NCBI GenBank assembly: GCA_009782875.1
Contig: WRIE01000033.1
Span: forward strand, 1-35,729
Reading direction: 5' to 3'
Origin: Eubacteriaceae bacterium
GTDB lineage: Bacteria > Bacillota > Clostridia > Eubacteriales > Anaerofustaceae
DNA length: 35,729 nucleotides
Below are positions 15,425-24,418 of the stretch, piece after piece. A model generated the notes under the pieces. That model did not search any database. It saw nothing but the letters and a program-made list of their open reading frames with translations, and was not told the DNA's origin. Position numbers and translations under genes: made by a program. Within the stretch, counting starts at the first letter, position 1; each line of letters opens with the position of its first letter.

Positions 15425-17011
15425 TTATACGCTTCTCATGTAATTGTTAGTGCGCCTAGCCATAGGTCCATGAAACAAGATCAACACTTTGTCGCTTGAC
15501 AAGCGCTTGAGGACGAAGTACCCGTCTTCGCTGGCAGTGGCAATTCCCTGGCTATTTGGCCTGCAAAAGCTGTTTGGGCTGCAGCTGCCATTGTCGTAAA
15601 CCGCCAATTGCCCAAACATGCTCACAACTGCCCATTCCTTGCGATACACACGGGGTTCGTAAGGCAATTCGGGATCAAAGCCAGGGTTCAGGATTGGTTC
15701 AAACAAGAGGCTTGTATCAGCCTTCTCCAAAATGACTTCGCCCCACTCATCCCGCAAGTGCATGTTTGACCAGCCGTAGCTATGGGCTCTGCCGACAACT
15801 GCTGCCCCTGAAGTCACAACACCCAGAATCAAGGCGTCAGATCCCTTTGCTTTTCGCAGCAACCCGTTGTCGACAGTTACAAAAAACCCCCTTCTGTCCT
15901 CATTGGAAGGGTTTTTATCTTCCCACTCGAACATTTCGGCATATCCTGCATTGTTGGTATGTGACCCGTTTGCATCTGCCGGAGGGCCAGTAGGCCCGAT
16001 TGGCCCGGTAGGCCCAGTAGGTCCCCCCGCAGGCCCGGTTGGACCGGTTATGCCTGTTTGCCCTGGTTTTCCTTGTGGTCCCTGCGGACCTGCCTTGCCC
16101 TGGATCCCTTCCTGGCCTTGAAGGCCCTGCAACCCCATTGGTCCAGCTATCCCTTGTGGGCCGGTAGGCCCCTTTCTACCTGCCGGTCCCATAGCGCCTT
16201 GTGGCCCTGCTGGTCCAGGCGGTCCCCCAGGCGGTCCTTCAGGTCCTGCTGGACCGACCAGACCTTGCGGTCCTTGGGCGCCTGCAGGACCTTCCTTGCC
16301 TTGCAACCCCCTGGGGCCGATAGGCCCGATTTCGCCTTGAGGCCCGGCAGGTCCTGGATTGCCCGCTACACCTTGCAAACCACGCGGGCCATGATGCCCT
16401 TCAGGACCAGTCGGGCCGCGATCGCCTTTTGGCCCTTGCGGACCAGGGCTGCCAGGCTCACCTTGCAAGCCCCTTGGCCCAGGCGGACCTTCTGCCCCAG
16501 TGGGTCCAATCTCCCCTTGGAGACCATAGGACAAGCCAGTGTAACCCATTGGCTCTTGTCTATTTTCTTTTAAAACTGGCTCTTGGATTAAAGCGCCAAG
16601 CTCTTCTTCAATTAGATGCGCAGTGCTGCTAATAATTTGCACAGGCTCTTCATTAATGATTTGCCCTCCGGAGTAAAGTGTCCTTCTGGGCTCATTGAAC
16701 GCCTGTGTGGCAGATTCTGGTATGTATGTGCTGTTTGTGTGGGAACTGTTTTGTGAAATGTCAATTATAGTTGGTTGGTAGTTTTTAATTCCGTTATCCT
16801 GATTTGTTTCTGTTCCATAATCTTTGTACTCGTACACTTTTTTATCGACAGCCCCTGCTCTGCTATGAGCTTCCTGTTCATATGCCTTTGGCGGCTCTGG
16901 ACCTATCCAAATTAGGGTTGTGGATTGGTTGTCTCCACGAACCTGGCTGCTAGATGGATTTTGGGCCTGGCTGGATCCTGATTGCCAGATGGGACTGCTA
17001 TAATTAGTCAA
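15425..17011 (-). CDS. Collagen-like triple-helix protein with C-terminal peptidase G2 domain
   Basis: A 528-residue protein (TTG at 17009-17011). Residues 1-162 are a polar, low-complexity N-terminal part with no signal peptide or lipobox. Residues 163 to about 345 are Gly-X-Y repeats rich in GPTG, GPQG, GLQG, with interruptions at GPPGGPPGP and GPAGGPTGP. The C-terminal 173 residues (from 356) match the peptidase G2 autoproteolytic domain: [44 protein letters not shown] and a W-x-N-M-x-L-x-D-E-W-G segment. Such domains trimerise fibres in phage tails and bacterial surface or exosporium filaments and may cleave themselves. A strong AGGAGG at 17029-17034 is spaced for an ATT codon at 17018-17020 rather than the TTG, so the true start may be that ATT, three codons further out. 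Confidence 0.84.
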   Translation of the reverse strand: MTNYSSPIWQSGSSQAQNPSSSQVRGDNQSTTLIWIGPEPPKAYEQEAHSRAGAVDKKVYEYKDYGTETNQDNGIKNYQPTIIDISQNSSHTNSTYIPESATQAFNEPRRTLYSGGQIINEEPVQIISSTAHLIEEELGALIQEPVLKENRQEPMGYTGLSYGLQGEIGPTGAEGPPGPRGLQGEPGSPGPQGPKGDRGPTGPEGHHGPRGLQGVAGNPGPAGPQGEIGPIGPRGLQGKEGPAGAQGPQGLVGPAGPEGPPGGPPGPAGPQGAMGPAGRKGPTGPQGIAGPMGLQGLQGQEGIQGKAGPQGPQGKPGQTGITGPTGPAGGPTGPTGPIGPTGPPADANGSHTNNAGYAEMFEWEDKNPSNEDRRGFFVTVDNGLLRKAKGSDALILGVVTSGAAVVGRAHSYGWSNMHLRDEWGEVILEKADTSLLFEPILNPGFDPELPYEPRVYRKEWAVVSMFGQLAVYDNGSCSPNSFCRPNSQGIATASEDGYFVLKRLSSDKVLILFHGPMARRTNNYMRSV

Positions 17012-17020
17012 ATCGCTAAT

Positions 17021-17499
17021 GGTAGTGTCCTCCTATTCAGTATTCCTCTGGATATACTATTTAGGGACACTCCAACTGTGATACTAAAAGGAGACTTTGA
17101 TGCGATTTTTGTGTTGTCCGAGCTGGTTGGGGACTGAAACGTGCCTGAAGCAAAACATCATTTTTGCATGGCTGCAATCACAGCCAATGGGCAATTAACC
17201 ATAATATAGAGTAATGGTTTTAAAATCCTAAACTTGGGATAAACCCTCAATGCCCGAATACAATTCACCCAGAACTAGGAATAAATCCAGGCACAATTGC
17301 AGCCAACCTTCAATCATTTTTAAACGATCATTTACCCTGTTTATTGCCCTATTCATCAATAACCAAAGAAAGAACAAACATTCCGTTCGCCTATTTTTGC
17401 CAGATATCACCGTTAATGCCCTTGTCTTGCCTGGGGTTGTTATGATTGTAAAAAATAAGCGCATACTAGATAGCAAGAATAGCAATGAAGGAGATTGTA
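17021..17499. other. Intergenic region, no confident gene
   Basis: AT-rich spacer between the divergent collagen-like gene and the small gene at 17500. Open frames on both strands (for example plus 17250-17516 and its antisense) lack ribosome sites and recognisable domains and run into the next gene in the wrong frame. It probably contains promoters for both flanking genes. Confidence 0.4.
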
Positions 17500-17889
17500 A
17501 TGCAAGTACTCTATGATGAAAGAGTGGAAGCGCAAGATCCAAACCAATTTACTCGCAATATCTGGTATGGAGACGCAGAAATTTTTCATGGCGGCGAATC
17601 CGGAGAAAATATCCTTAATGGGGAGTTGCTAGAAATCTTGTGCAATGTAATAAGGGACGATTTGTCTAGCAATAGCCAAGACACCACAAAGACCAACTGG
17701 TATTTTTATGGGCGGAGGGCTTGCGAAGATTCCATCGGAGAAAAAATACGCCCAGCAATAATGGTAAGGGAAACTGAAGGGATATTCAATACAAATTTTA
17801 CCATCACTGACAAGGATTTCGCTAGAAACCTCGATGCCATAATCGCATTCAAGTCGGAGATTGAGGCTCAGTTGACAGTATACCGCTAG
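17500..17889 (+). CDS. Small protein of unknown function
   Basis: A 129-residue protein. The ATG at 17500 is chosen because AAGGAG (17488-17493) is six bases upstream; the ATG at 17485 overlaps that site. The protein is acidic and mixed alpha/beta, with a central TKTNWYFYGRRACEDSIGEKI segment and a C-terminal DKDFARNLDAIIAFKSEIEAQL helix; no signal peptide, membrane segment or known motif is visible. It stands alone between the collagen-like gene and typA. An imperfect GC-rich stem (about 17900-17937), without a T-run, follows it and may stop transcription. Confidence 0.6.
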   Translation: MQVLYDERVEAQDPNQFTRNIWYGDAEIFHGGESGENILNGELLEILCNVIRDDLSSNSQDTTKTNWYFYGRRACEDSIGEKIRPAIMVRETEGIFNTNFTITDKDFARNLDAIIAFKSEIEAQLTVYR

Positions 17890-18164
17890 ACACGTAGAGG
17901 GAGGGTGAGGCGCTTTGTTGAGCCCCGACCCTTGCCCTTAATATGATTATCGAAAATTCTCAAAGCAAATGCCTCACCCATGATCGAAAAAAAAGTTATT
18001 TTACAGCATTTTGCACCACTAGGCGGTTAGCCAGCCCCAATTCAAGCGAAAGCGCTTGGCAAGCAAGTGCGATGCTAAATGGCGGGTAATTGACCCATTC
18101 TCTTGCCAAAAACGAATACCAGTATTATAATCAACAAGTTATTCATGATTTTAACGAGGTTGTT

Positions 18165-19997
18165 TTGATTAGAGAAGATTTGAGAAATATAGCTATTATA
18201 GCTCACGTAGACCATGGGAAAACCACGCTGGTTGACCAAATGCTCAAACAGAGCGGGGCATTCAGGGAAAACCAAGTCATTGCCGAAAGGGTGATGGACT
18301 CCGGGGACTTGGAGAGGGAGCGGGGCATAACGATCTTGGCAAAGAACACGTCTTGTTTTTACAACGGGATAAAGATCAATATTGTAGACACGCCTGGCCA
18401 CGCAGACTTTGGCGGCGAAGTCGAACGCGTCTTGAAAATGGTAGCAGGCGTCCTCTTGTTGGTCGATGCCGCAGAAGGCCCAATGCCCCAGACACGGTTT
18501 GTGCTGGAAAAAGCGCTGTCATTGGACTTGTCAGTGATTATTGTCGTTAACAAAGTCGACAGGCCCGATGCACAAGTTGACAGGGTTGAAAATGATGTTT
18601 TAGAGCTGCTGATTGACCTGGACGCAACGCCTGAGCTGTTTGACAGCCCGGTAGTTTACTGTTCCGGGCGCGCGGGAACCGCCAGCTACTCGCCAAACGA
18701 AGAAGGAAAGGACCTGACACCATTATTTGATGCTATCGTTAACAATATACAACCTCCACAAGGGGATGAGGGCGCCCCTGCTGCTATGCTGGTGTCCTCA
18801 GTCGACTATAACGAATATGTGGGGCGGATTGCCATCGGCTCAATTGGAAGGGGATCAATAAGAGTCAATGACGAGATCGTAGTCTGTGACTACCATAAAC
18901 CTGACCTTGCTAGAAAAGCCAAAGTAACATCCATTTTCCAATTTGAAAATATGTCCCGCGCTAATGTCCAGATGGCTTCTGTAGGCGACATCGTTGCAAT
19001 ATCCGGTATCGAGGATGTGAATATCGGCAATACATTATGCTCCCCTGGGCTGATAGAGCCCATCGAGTTTGTCAAGATTTCCGAGCCCACAGTGGAGATG
19101 TCGTTCTCGGTAAACAACAGCCCCTTTGCCGGCAAAGAAGGCAAATTTGTCACATCCCGGCAACTTGGGGAGCGGCTGACCAGGGAGCTGCTAAAGGATG
19201 TTTCCCTGGTAGTCGAGGCAACAAACGCCACCGACACTTTCCGGGTATTGGGCAGGGGAGAGATGCACCTGTCAATTTTGATTGAAACTATGCGCAGAGA
19301 AGGTTACGAGTTCCAAGTCAGCGCGCCCAACATCCTTTACAAAGAGATTGGCGGGACAATGTGCGAGCCTTTTGAAAGGCTTGTTGCGGATGTCCCCCAA
19401 GAAGCTGTAGGCAGTGTGATGGAAAAACTTGGCGCAAGAAAAGCCGAGCTTGCCACTATGTATCCCATTGGCAGCCGGTCTAGGCTGGAGTTTCTGGTGC
19501 CTTCCAGAGGCTTGTTTGGATACCGCAACGAATTTTTGACAGACACCCACGGCGAGGGCGTAATGAGCTCGGTTTTTGACAGCTATGGGCCGCTCAAGGG
19601 GGAAATCAAGAAGCGTTGGACAGGATCCTTGGTTGCCCATGAGATGGGGGACGCAGTGGCATATGGCTTGTACAATGCCCAAGAGAGGGGATCCCTTTTC
19701 ATCGGGCCTGGCGAGAAGGTGTACGCCGGCATGGTGGTAGGCGAGTCTCCAAAAAGCGAAGATATAGTAGTTAATGTGTGCAAGCGCAAGAATGTGACAA
19801 ATATCAGGGCTGCAGGCTCTGATGACGCCCTTAGGCTGGTTCCAAAGCGCCAGCTTTCTTTGGAGCAATGTATTGAGTTTTTAGCTGAGGACGAGCTGCT
19901 TGAAGTGACGCCCAATAGCTTGCGGATAAGAAAGCGCATCCTTGACCACAGCCAGCGCTTGAGGGAGCAATCCCACAAAAAGGGCGCTAAGAAATAA
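18165..19997 (+). CDS. typA: Translational GTPase TypA/BipA
   Basis: A 610-residue ribosome-associated GTPase. The TTG at 18165 is chosen because GAGG lies five bases upstream and the resulting start, MIREDLRNIAIIAHVDHGKTT, matches the family; the ATG at 18090 would add 25 residues without a ribosome site. G1 AHVDHGKTT (13-21), switch-II DTPGHADF, G4 NKVD and G5 SGRAG are all present, followed by EF-Tu domain II, EF-G domain III and V-like modules, and the BipA-specific C-terminal domain ending in RIRKRILDHSQRLREQSHKK. BipA helps 50S assembly and stress growth. It is monocistronic with its own terminator. Confidence 0.96.
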   Translation: MIREDLRNIAIIAHVDHGKTTLVDQMLKQSGAFRENQVIAERVMDSGDLERERGITILAKNTSCFYNGIKINIVDTPGHADFGGEVERVLKMVAGVLLLVDAAEGPMPQTRFVLEKALSLDLSVIIVVNKVDRPDAQVDRVENDVLELLIDLDATPELFDSPVVYCSGRAGTASYSPNEEGKDLTPLFDAIVNNIQPPQGDEGAPAAMLVSSVDYNEYVGRIAIGSIGRGSIRVNDEIVVCDYHKPDLARKAKVTSIFQFENMSRANVQMASVGDIVAISGIEDVNIGNTLCSPGLIEPIEFVKISEPTVEMSFSVNNSPFAGKEGKFVTSRQLGERLTRELLKDVSLVVEATNATDTFRVLGRGEMHLSILIETMRREGYEFQVSAPNILYKEIGGTMCEPFERLVADVPQEAVGSVMEKLGARKAELATMYPIGSRSRLEFLVPSRGLFGYRNEFLTDTHGEGVMSSVFDSYGPLKGEIKKRWTGSLVAHEMGDAVAYGLYNAQERGSLFIGPGEKVYAGMVVGESPKSEDIVVNVCKRKNVTNIRAAGSDDALRLVPKRQLSLEQCIEFLAEDELLEVTPNSLRIRKRILDHSQRLREQSHKKGAKK

Positions 19998-20018
19998 AAG
20001 CCGCAAATATTTAGACAG

Positions 20019-20042
20019 CCGCCAAAATAGGCGGTTTTTTTT
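20019..20042 (+). terminator. Rho-independent terminator of typA
   Basis: CCGCC (20019-20023) and GGCGG (20030-20034) around AAAATA, followed by eight T. Confidence 0.85.
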
Positions 20043-20283
20043 GCGTATATATTAAATTTGTTTGCAATTATGTATGCATTTTTCAATCCTATACAGCATA
20101 GGGGCCTTAGATATGGGCCATTTGCGCTATGATCGTTGAAGATGGTTTTAAGGGCTATAGCTGCCAATTAAACTTTCATCGGTAAATGCAAAACATAATA
20201 AACGCCTTGTTTTTAAAGTGCCAGGTGTTGAGGATGTATAATCATTGCGGGGATAAAGGCAAAGCCCCTCTGGAGGGTGTTTT

Positions 20284-21327
20284 ATGGATAGTGGCGACAA
20301 TCCAAGCAAGCAACAATATAGAAAGCTTTTGCAGGTCACTGGCATGATCAAGAGGCTGCAGCCATGGAATTTTATGGAGCCCGAAGATATTGTGACTGTC
20401 AGGGTCCCAAATCTCGAAGAGCCGCTATATTGCCTCATTGCCGGTGGCAAAGAAAGCTTTTGCGTAGAGGTTTATCCCGGGCATAAAGCCTATAGCATCC
20501 GGAAACGCTTGTTGGCCAACTATAAAGGGCAAATGCCTAGCCATGCGTATCTTGCGAGAAATTGTTTGCTTGCCAGTTATGTGGCTGCAGGCGGGATCAC
20601 ACCCACTGCAGGAGCCGGGGATGATAGCCAGTGGATCAAGTTTCCGGGCACGGATGATTGGGTGCGCTACCATGTGCAAAAACCAGGGTATTTTGCCACC
20701 AACCTGACAAGCTGGCAGGCTGGCATAATGCTCTGCGCAGCCCAGAATCTCTATTTAGCCGCCAATCAAATCCAGGCAGGCGAGTTGGAAGTTGACTTTA
20801 ATGGGGGCGAGACAGCCCTCTGCTATTATTCCGAGGTTGATAAAGCTTGGCTATGCGATTGCGCAGAGTTTCAACAGCCGGCTATCGAACTATCTCTTTT
20901 TATTGTGGAAGACAGCGGTTTGGTGGAAGACCTCAACAAAATGCGGCAAACAAGGCGCAGACTTGAGTTTGATATTTTATATGTGCCGGTTCCGTGCCTA
21001 GAAAAACATGGCGACAGGGTGATAGCGCCAAAATTGCTTTTGCTGCTGTCAAGGAGAAGCACAGCAGTGGCTGGCGAGTACTATGCCGAGCCTGACGAGG
21101 ACATAACAGAGGCATTAATTGACCTTGTTTGCAAATACATATTTATGTACGGTAAACCGCTAGAAATTTATGTAAGGGATCTTGTGGTTGGAAGCCTTCT
21201 GGCCGACCTGTGCAAGAAGACGGGAATTGGCCTTGTCATTGGGGAAGAAATGGCTGCTATGGACTATTACGTGGATGTAGTCATCGAAGCTATCAACGAA
21301 GAAGGCATAGAGGGCTTTTTAAAGTGA
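20284..21327 (+). CDS. DUF7309/DUF6930-like protein, first paralogue
   Basis: A 347-residue cytoplasmic protein; ATG at 20284 with GGAGGG 6 bases upstream. It resembles the Firmicute family with an N-terminal part (KLLQVTGMIKRLQPWNFMEP, then VPNLEEPLYCLIAGGKESF) in which a Trp-centred helix is followed by a small-molecule-like strand-turn-strand, and a C-terminal DUF6930-like part (APKLLLLLSRRSTAV, then VRDLVVGSLLADLCKKTGI and IVIGEE-like). No catalytic motif is visible and the function of the family is unknown to me. It shares the layout of the gene 79 bases downstream and is probably its tandem duplicate; the pair is likely one transcript. Confidence 0.62.
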   Translation: MDSGDNPSKQQYRKLLQVTGMIKRLQPWNFMEPEDIVTVRVPNLEEPLYCLIAGGKESFCVEVYPGHKAYSIRKRLLANYKGQMPSHAYLARNCLLASYVAAGGITPTAGAGDDSQWIKFPGTDDWVRYHVQKPGYFATNLTSWQAGIMLCAAQNLYLAANQIQAGELEVDFNGGETALCYYSEVDKAWLCDCAEFQQPAIELSLFIVEDSGLVEDLNKMRQTRRRLEFDILYVPVPCLEKHGDRVIAPKLLLLLSRRSTAVAGEYYAEPDEDITEALIDLVCKYIFMYGKPLEIYVRDLVVGSLLADLCKKTGIGLVIGEEMAAMDYYVDVVIEAINEEGIEGFLK

Positions 21328-21406
21328 AAAGGCCAATAGCTCCGATGAAGGAAGATGCAGGGGGGCAAGCTGAATAGTATAATTTTAAAATTTGAGAGTG
21401 GCAGAT

Positions 21407-22447
21407 ATGGATTATGGCGAGAATGGAAGCGCAATGCGACACGCGCCGACGATTAAACAATGGGAGAAGCTTTTTGTATTGGCAGCAAAGATCAAGGCGT
21501 TAGCCCCGTGGAACCAACTGTCTGAAGAGGATCTTGTCTCTGTGGTGTTTCCACATCTGCAAGAGCCGGTGTACTGCTCCATAATGGGCGGGCAAGATGG
21601 CTGTTTCGGAGTTGCTGTGTTTCCCGGGTATGCAGCCCTTGATAGCTTCAAAACCATGAGCAAGAATTATGATGGGGTTGTTCCATACAACGAGTTATAT
21701 GAGGGAAACTGCCTTTTATGCAATTTTGGCGACAAAGACGAGATTGCGGAAGCAGACATGGAGATTTACGAGCAGCTAGGGTTGAAATTCAAGGGCAGCG
21801 GAAACTGGGTATACTTCAGGGCTTTGGAGCCTGGCTATTTGCCTTGGTCCCTGGACAGCCACCAAGCAGATTTCATGGCAGGCGTGCTGGAGCGGGTAAT
21901 TGATGCTTGCGCTAGCCAAGGTATTCTTGGTTTTAGCAGCGATGAGACCTTGCTGTGTGTTTTTGATGGGCAGCAAGAGGTGTGGGAAAGCTCGGTTGTT
22001 GATTTTAAGCAACCTCCTGTGCGAGTTGATTTGCTAATGATAGATGATGATTTGATGGTTGAGAACCTCAATACTCTGGAGCAAACAGACATCGAGTTCG
22101 AGTTTGAGAGCGCAATAATCCCTCTTCCCTTTGTTGAAGAGGGGTATGATAGGCCTATCTTGCCAAGACTGCTTTTATTGGTGGATAGAAAAGAGGAGGC
22201 ATTGGCTAGAATGAGCCTAGCCAAACCGGAAGAGGACCTTGCGGATCCTGTGATTGGCATGCTCGAAGACTACATATCAAAACAAGCAAGGCCGAAGCGG
22301 ATATTCTCCAGGAACGTCCATACAGCCCGTTTGATTGCGGATCTATGCAATCTGCTCAACATCGACTTGGTCATCGGCGATGAGCTGCTTGCTTCGCAAA
22401 AGATTGTGGCAAACCTGATTGAGGAGATCGCAGGCAGCGGCACATAG
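21407..22447 (+). CDS. DUF7309/DUF6930-like protein, second paralogue
   Basis: A 346-residue protein. ATG at 21407 is chosen for its agreement with the family start; GAGAGTGG upstream is a weak ribosome site, and a TTG at 21392 is an alternative. It aligns along its whole length with the gene before it: KLFVLAAKIKALAPWNQLSEED, VPYNELYEGNCLL against ARNCLLASY, a W-x-x-x-x-x-P-G-Y turn (RALEPGYLPW against KPGYFATN), the acidic SVENLN-type helix and the LPRLLLLVD/FSRNVHTARLIADLCNLLNIDLVIG tail. Divergence is large, so the duplication is old. Function unknown. Confidence 0.62.
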   Translation: MDYGENGSAMRHAPTIKQWEKLFVLAAKIKALAPWNQLSEEDLVSVVFPHLQEPVYCSIMGGQDGCFGVAVFPGYAALDSFKTMSKNYDGVVPYNELYEGNCLLCNFGDKDEIAEADMEIYEQLGLKFKGSGNWVYFRALEPGYLPWSLDSHQADFMAGVLERVIDACASQGILGFSSDETLLCVFDGQQEVWESSVVDFKQPPVRVDLLMIDDDLMVENLNTLEQTDIEFEFESAIIPLPFVEEGYDRPILPRLLLLVDRKEEALARMSLAKPEEDLADPVIGMLEDYISKQARPKRIFSRNVHTARLIADLCNLLNIDLVIGDELLASQKIVANLIEEIAGSGT

Positions 22448-22969
22448 ACATCAAAGGCGTAAAAAAAACAGTTTGGGGCGCTAAGCGCTTCGAGAGATTT
22501 GTGCACAAACGGTCTTAATGCCTGTGCAATTGCAAAAGCTGTTTTGCGCATCTATCCTAAAAAAAAAGAGCCTTGACCGATTAATAACAAATTCCATGCC
22601 CTATGAATTGGGACATAAAACCTTCGGCAATATAAAGGGAGTCGGCTTGAATAATTGTTTCCAGCTCCCGCATTGCAATAGCCACTGGGGCTTTGATCCC
22701 ATAACCCTGTTTCGTTAGCCCTGTCCAAAGATGTGGCTATGTTGCCCAATTCTTAATGATAATTATTTCTCGCTAAGCCGGGCAGGGGCTTTTCGCAATC
22801 CCTATGGCTAAACAAACCAAACTTTAAACGCCACCAATGACAAGGATATCCAAAAATCTGCTCCTAGATCTAGATGCCAATTTATCAACTTTTCATCTAT
22901 TTTGCGGCAGGGAGTGGACAACAGTTTTGCATATTGGATTTACATGCGCGCAACATGAATAACCAATGT
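22448..22969. other. Intergenic region, possible short relic on the minus strand
   Basis: No gene with a ribosome site. On the minus strand about 50 codons between roughly 22600 and 22755 stay open and read AVAMRELETIIQADSLYIAEG-like residues (start KAPVAIAMRELE), ending in a TAA. The composition is protein-like but no start or family is seen, so I treat it as a possible remnant. Confidence 0.25.
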
Positions 22970-23029
22970 GCCGCCAAAGAAAAACACCATAGCCAAGCGA
23001 GCTGGGCTATGGTGTTTTTCTTTGGCGGC
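22970..23029 (-). terminator. Very long perfect hairpin terminator after the URO-D gene
   Basis: Two 25-base arms (22970-22994 and 23005-23029) are perfectly complementary around a 10-base loop. The stem contains a T5 and A5 run, and it lies 40 bases past the stop of the minus-strand gene. Confidence 0.75.
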
Positions 23030-23071
23030 AAAGCTGTTCGTTTGGGCGCTTGCCCCTTTTTAGAGGGCCAC

Positions 23072-24226
23072 TTATGGTTTGTAGGCCTCGCAGAACTCTT
23101 GCACTGCCAAGATGTTTTCTGGCTTGGCGTCGTTCCTGTATGTCATCATCTTGTTTTGGCCCATGATGAATCCTCCATTTGAGCCAAGCTCGTCAACAAG
23201 TTTTTTTGCTAGATCCAAGGCTTCCCCAACAGATTTGAGCCCCAAGGAAACTGTAGTCATGCCGCCGCAAAGGGCGACATTGGGCAGCAATTTGCGTAGC
23301 TCGAACAAATCGTCTTGTTCCGGTTGGATCATCAAGACGCCCTTGGGCACATCTTGGAAGAAATCAGCGAATGTTGTAATTTGCGCCTCAGAGAAGATAG
23401 TGAACTGCTTTCCTTTTTCTACGCAAATATCAAGCCATTTGCTCATGTATGGCTCCCAAGTGTACTTGTTGAATTGTTTGGGAGAGCAAATGGAATGCCC
23501 TAGAAATGCTGTGCTGCCTCCATAAATGGCATTTGGGCCCACTGGGTTGTTTATAAAAGTTTCGGTTTGGGCGTCGAGCCCAAAGTATTCGTGCATTGCC
23601 GCAAGCCCTTGCTCCAATCCTTCCGGATTTCTCCGCATGTCGATTGACAGCCCTTTGATGCCACGCATATGGCTGAAGAAAGTATCAAACGGTCCACGGA
23701 GAGATTGCGACGACTTTTGTGGTATACCGTATTTTTCAATAAAATCTTTGGCGACGCGGCTTGTGAATTGGGTATATAGATCGTATTCTTTGACAGCCTC
23801 GACAAACAGCTCAAGGCTGTTGGGGGCGTTCATAAGTTTTGCCTTGCGGGGCACAAGGGTTTCCCACATGAATTTGAGAGGATCTTTGGCAAGCTCTACA
23901 TACTCGTCACCGCTCATGTTCTCATGGTCTTGGATGTTGAAAGCGCCCCGCTCGTCGTCGATCATATAGCGGTTGGCTTGGAATATGTCAGTTACCCTAA
24001 ACGGGTTTCTGCCGCCTGTATAGTTGTAAAAGTCGAAGTTGTATTTTTCAACAAATCTAGTGACTGCATGGTACATTTTGTCGTAGTCATAGAGCGCGTC
24101 GCTGAGGAGATATCCAGCGTCGAGCACCATATATGTCCAATAATTCGAGTAAGTGGGTATCCTGCTTGTCTTCTTGAAGTTTGTAGCGTCCCGCACTAAT
24201 TGGATTCTTTCTTGTAGAATGCCCAA
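23072..24226 (-). CDS. Uroporphyrinogen-decarboxylase-fold (URO-D family) methyltransferase-like protein
   Basis: A 384-residue protein, TTG at 24224-24226 with GAGG eight bases upstream. Its length and its pattern (start ILQERIQLVRDATNFKKTSRIP, mid SQSLRGPFDTFFSHMRGIKG, then SICSPKQFNKYTWEPYMSKW and LCGGMTTVSLG, ending in FIMGQNKMMTYRNDAKPENILA) place it in the URO-D superfamily, which includes methylcobamide:CoM/THF methyltransferases (MtaA, CmuA types) as well as the heme enzyme. Heme UroD itself is unlikely because no other heme gene is nearby. The zinc HxC region of MtaA-type enzymes is not clearly present (FSEAQ stands near that place), so metal binding is in doubt. It follows a small gene, probably in one operon, and has a strong terminator. 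Confidence 0.76.
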   Translation of the reverse strand: MGILQERIQLVRDATNFKKTSRIPTYSNYWTYMVLDAGYLLSDALYDYDKMYHAVTRFVEKYNFDFYNYTGGRNPFRVTDIFQANRYMIDDERGAFNIQDHENMSGDEYVELAKDPLKFMWETLVPRKAKLMNAPNSLELFVEAVKEYDLYTQFTSRVAKDFIEKYGIPQKSSQSLRGPFDTFFSHMRGIKGLSIDMRRNPEGLEQGLAAMHEYFGLDAQTETFINNPVGPNAIYGGSTAFLGHSICSPKQFNKYTWEPYMSKWLDICVEKGKQFTIFSEAQITTFADFFQDVPKGVLMIQPEQDDLFELRKLLPNVALCGGMTTVSLGLKSVGEALDLAKKLVDELGSNGGFIMGQNKMMTYRNDAKPENILAVQEFCEAYKP

Positions 24227-24263
24227 ATTGGCAACCTCATTTCTTTGATATTGTTATTTGTGC

Positions 24264-24398
24264 TCACTGGGTCATCAGTATTTGGAGAAAAGCGCGCAGG
24301 TAAGCGTCCCGGTTCTCCTCTGGGATGTGGCTCAGAAGCTCTTTGGCTGCTTCGTAGCCCTCTGGATAGTTGCCGAGCACAATTGTTGGTTCTGGCAT
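24264..24398 (-). CDS. Small protein (44 aa) upstream of the URO-D gene
   Basis: ATG at 24396-24398 with GGAGGAAC upstream (very good ribosome site, about 5-6 bases spacing), stop TGA at 24264-24266. It ends 37 bases before the TTG of the URO-D gene, in the same direction. The product is acidic-amphipathic: a short strand-like N-terminus (start MPEPTIVLGNYP) and a long helix (EAAKELLSHIPEENRDAYLR) with hydrophobic heptad-like spacing. No known domain is recognised. The helix could bind the methyltransferase or a partner. The gene is easily missed because of its size. Confidence 0.6.
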   Translation of the reverse strand: MPEPTIVLGNYPEGYEAAKELLSHIPEENRDAYLRAFLQILMTQ

Positions 24399-24418
24399 TA
24401 TAGTTCCTCCTTGCATTT

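Noticed and set aside
15766-16632. Long plus-strand open frames opposite the collagen-like gene
   Set aside because: Gly-Pro-rich coding on the minus strand leaves the antisense strand open by composition; no ribosome site or domain is present.
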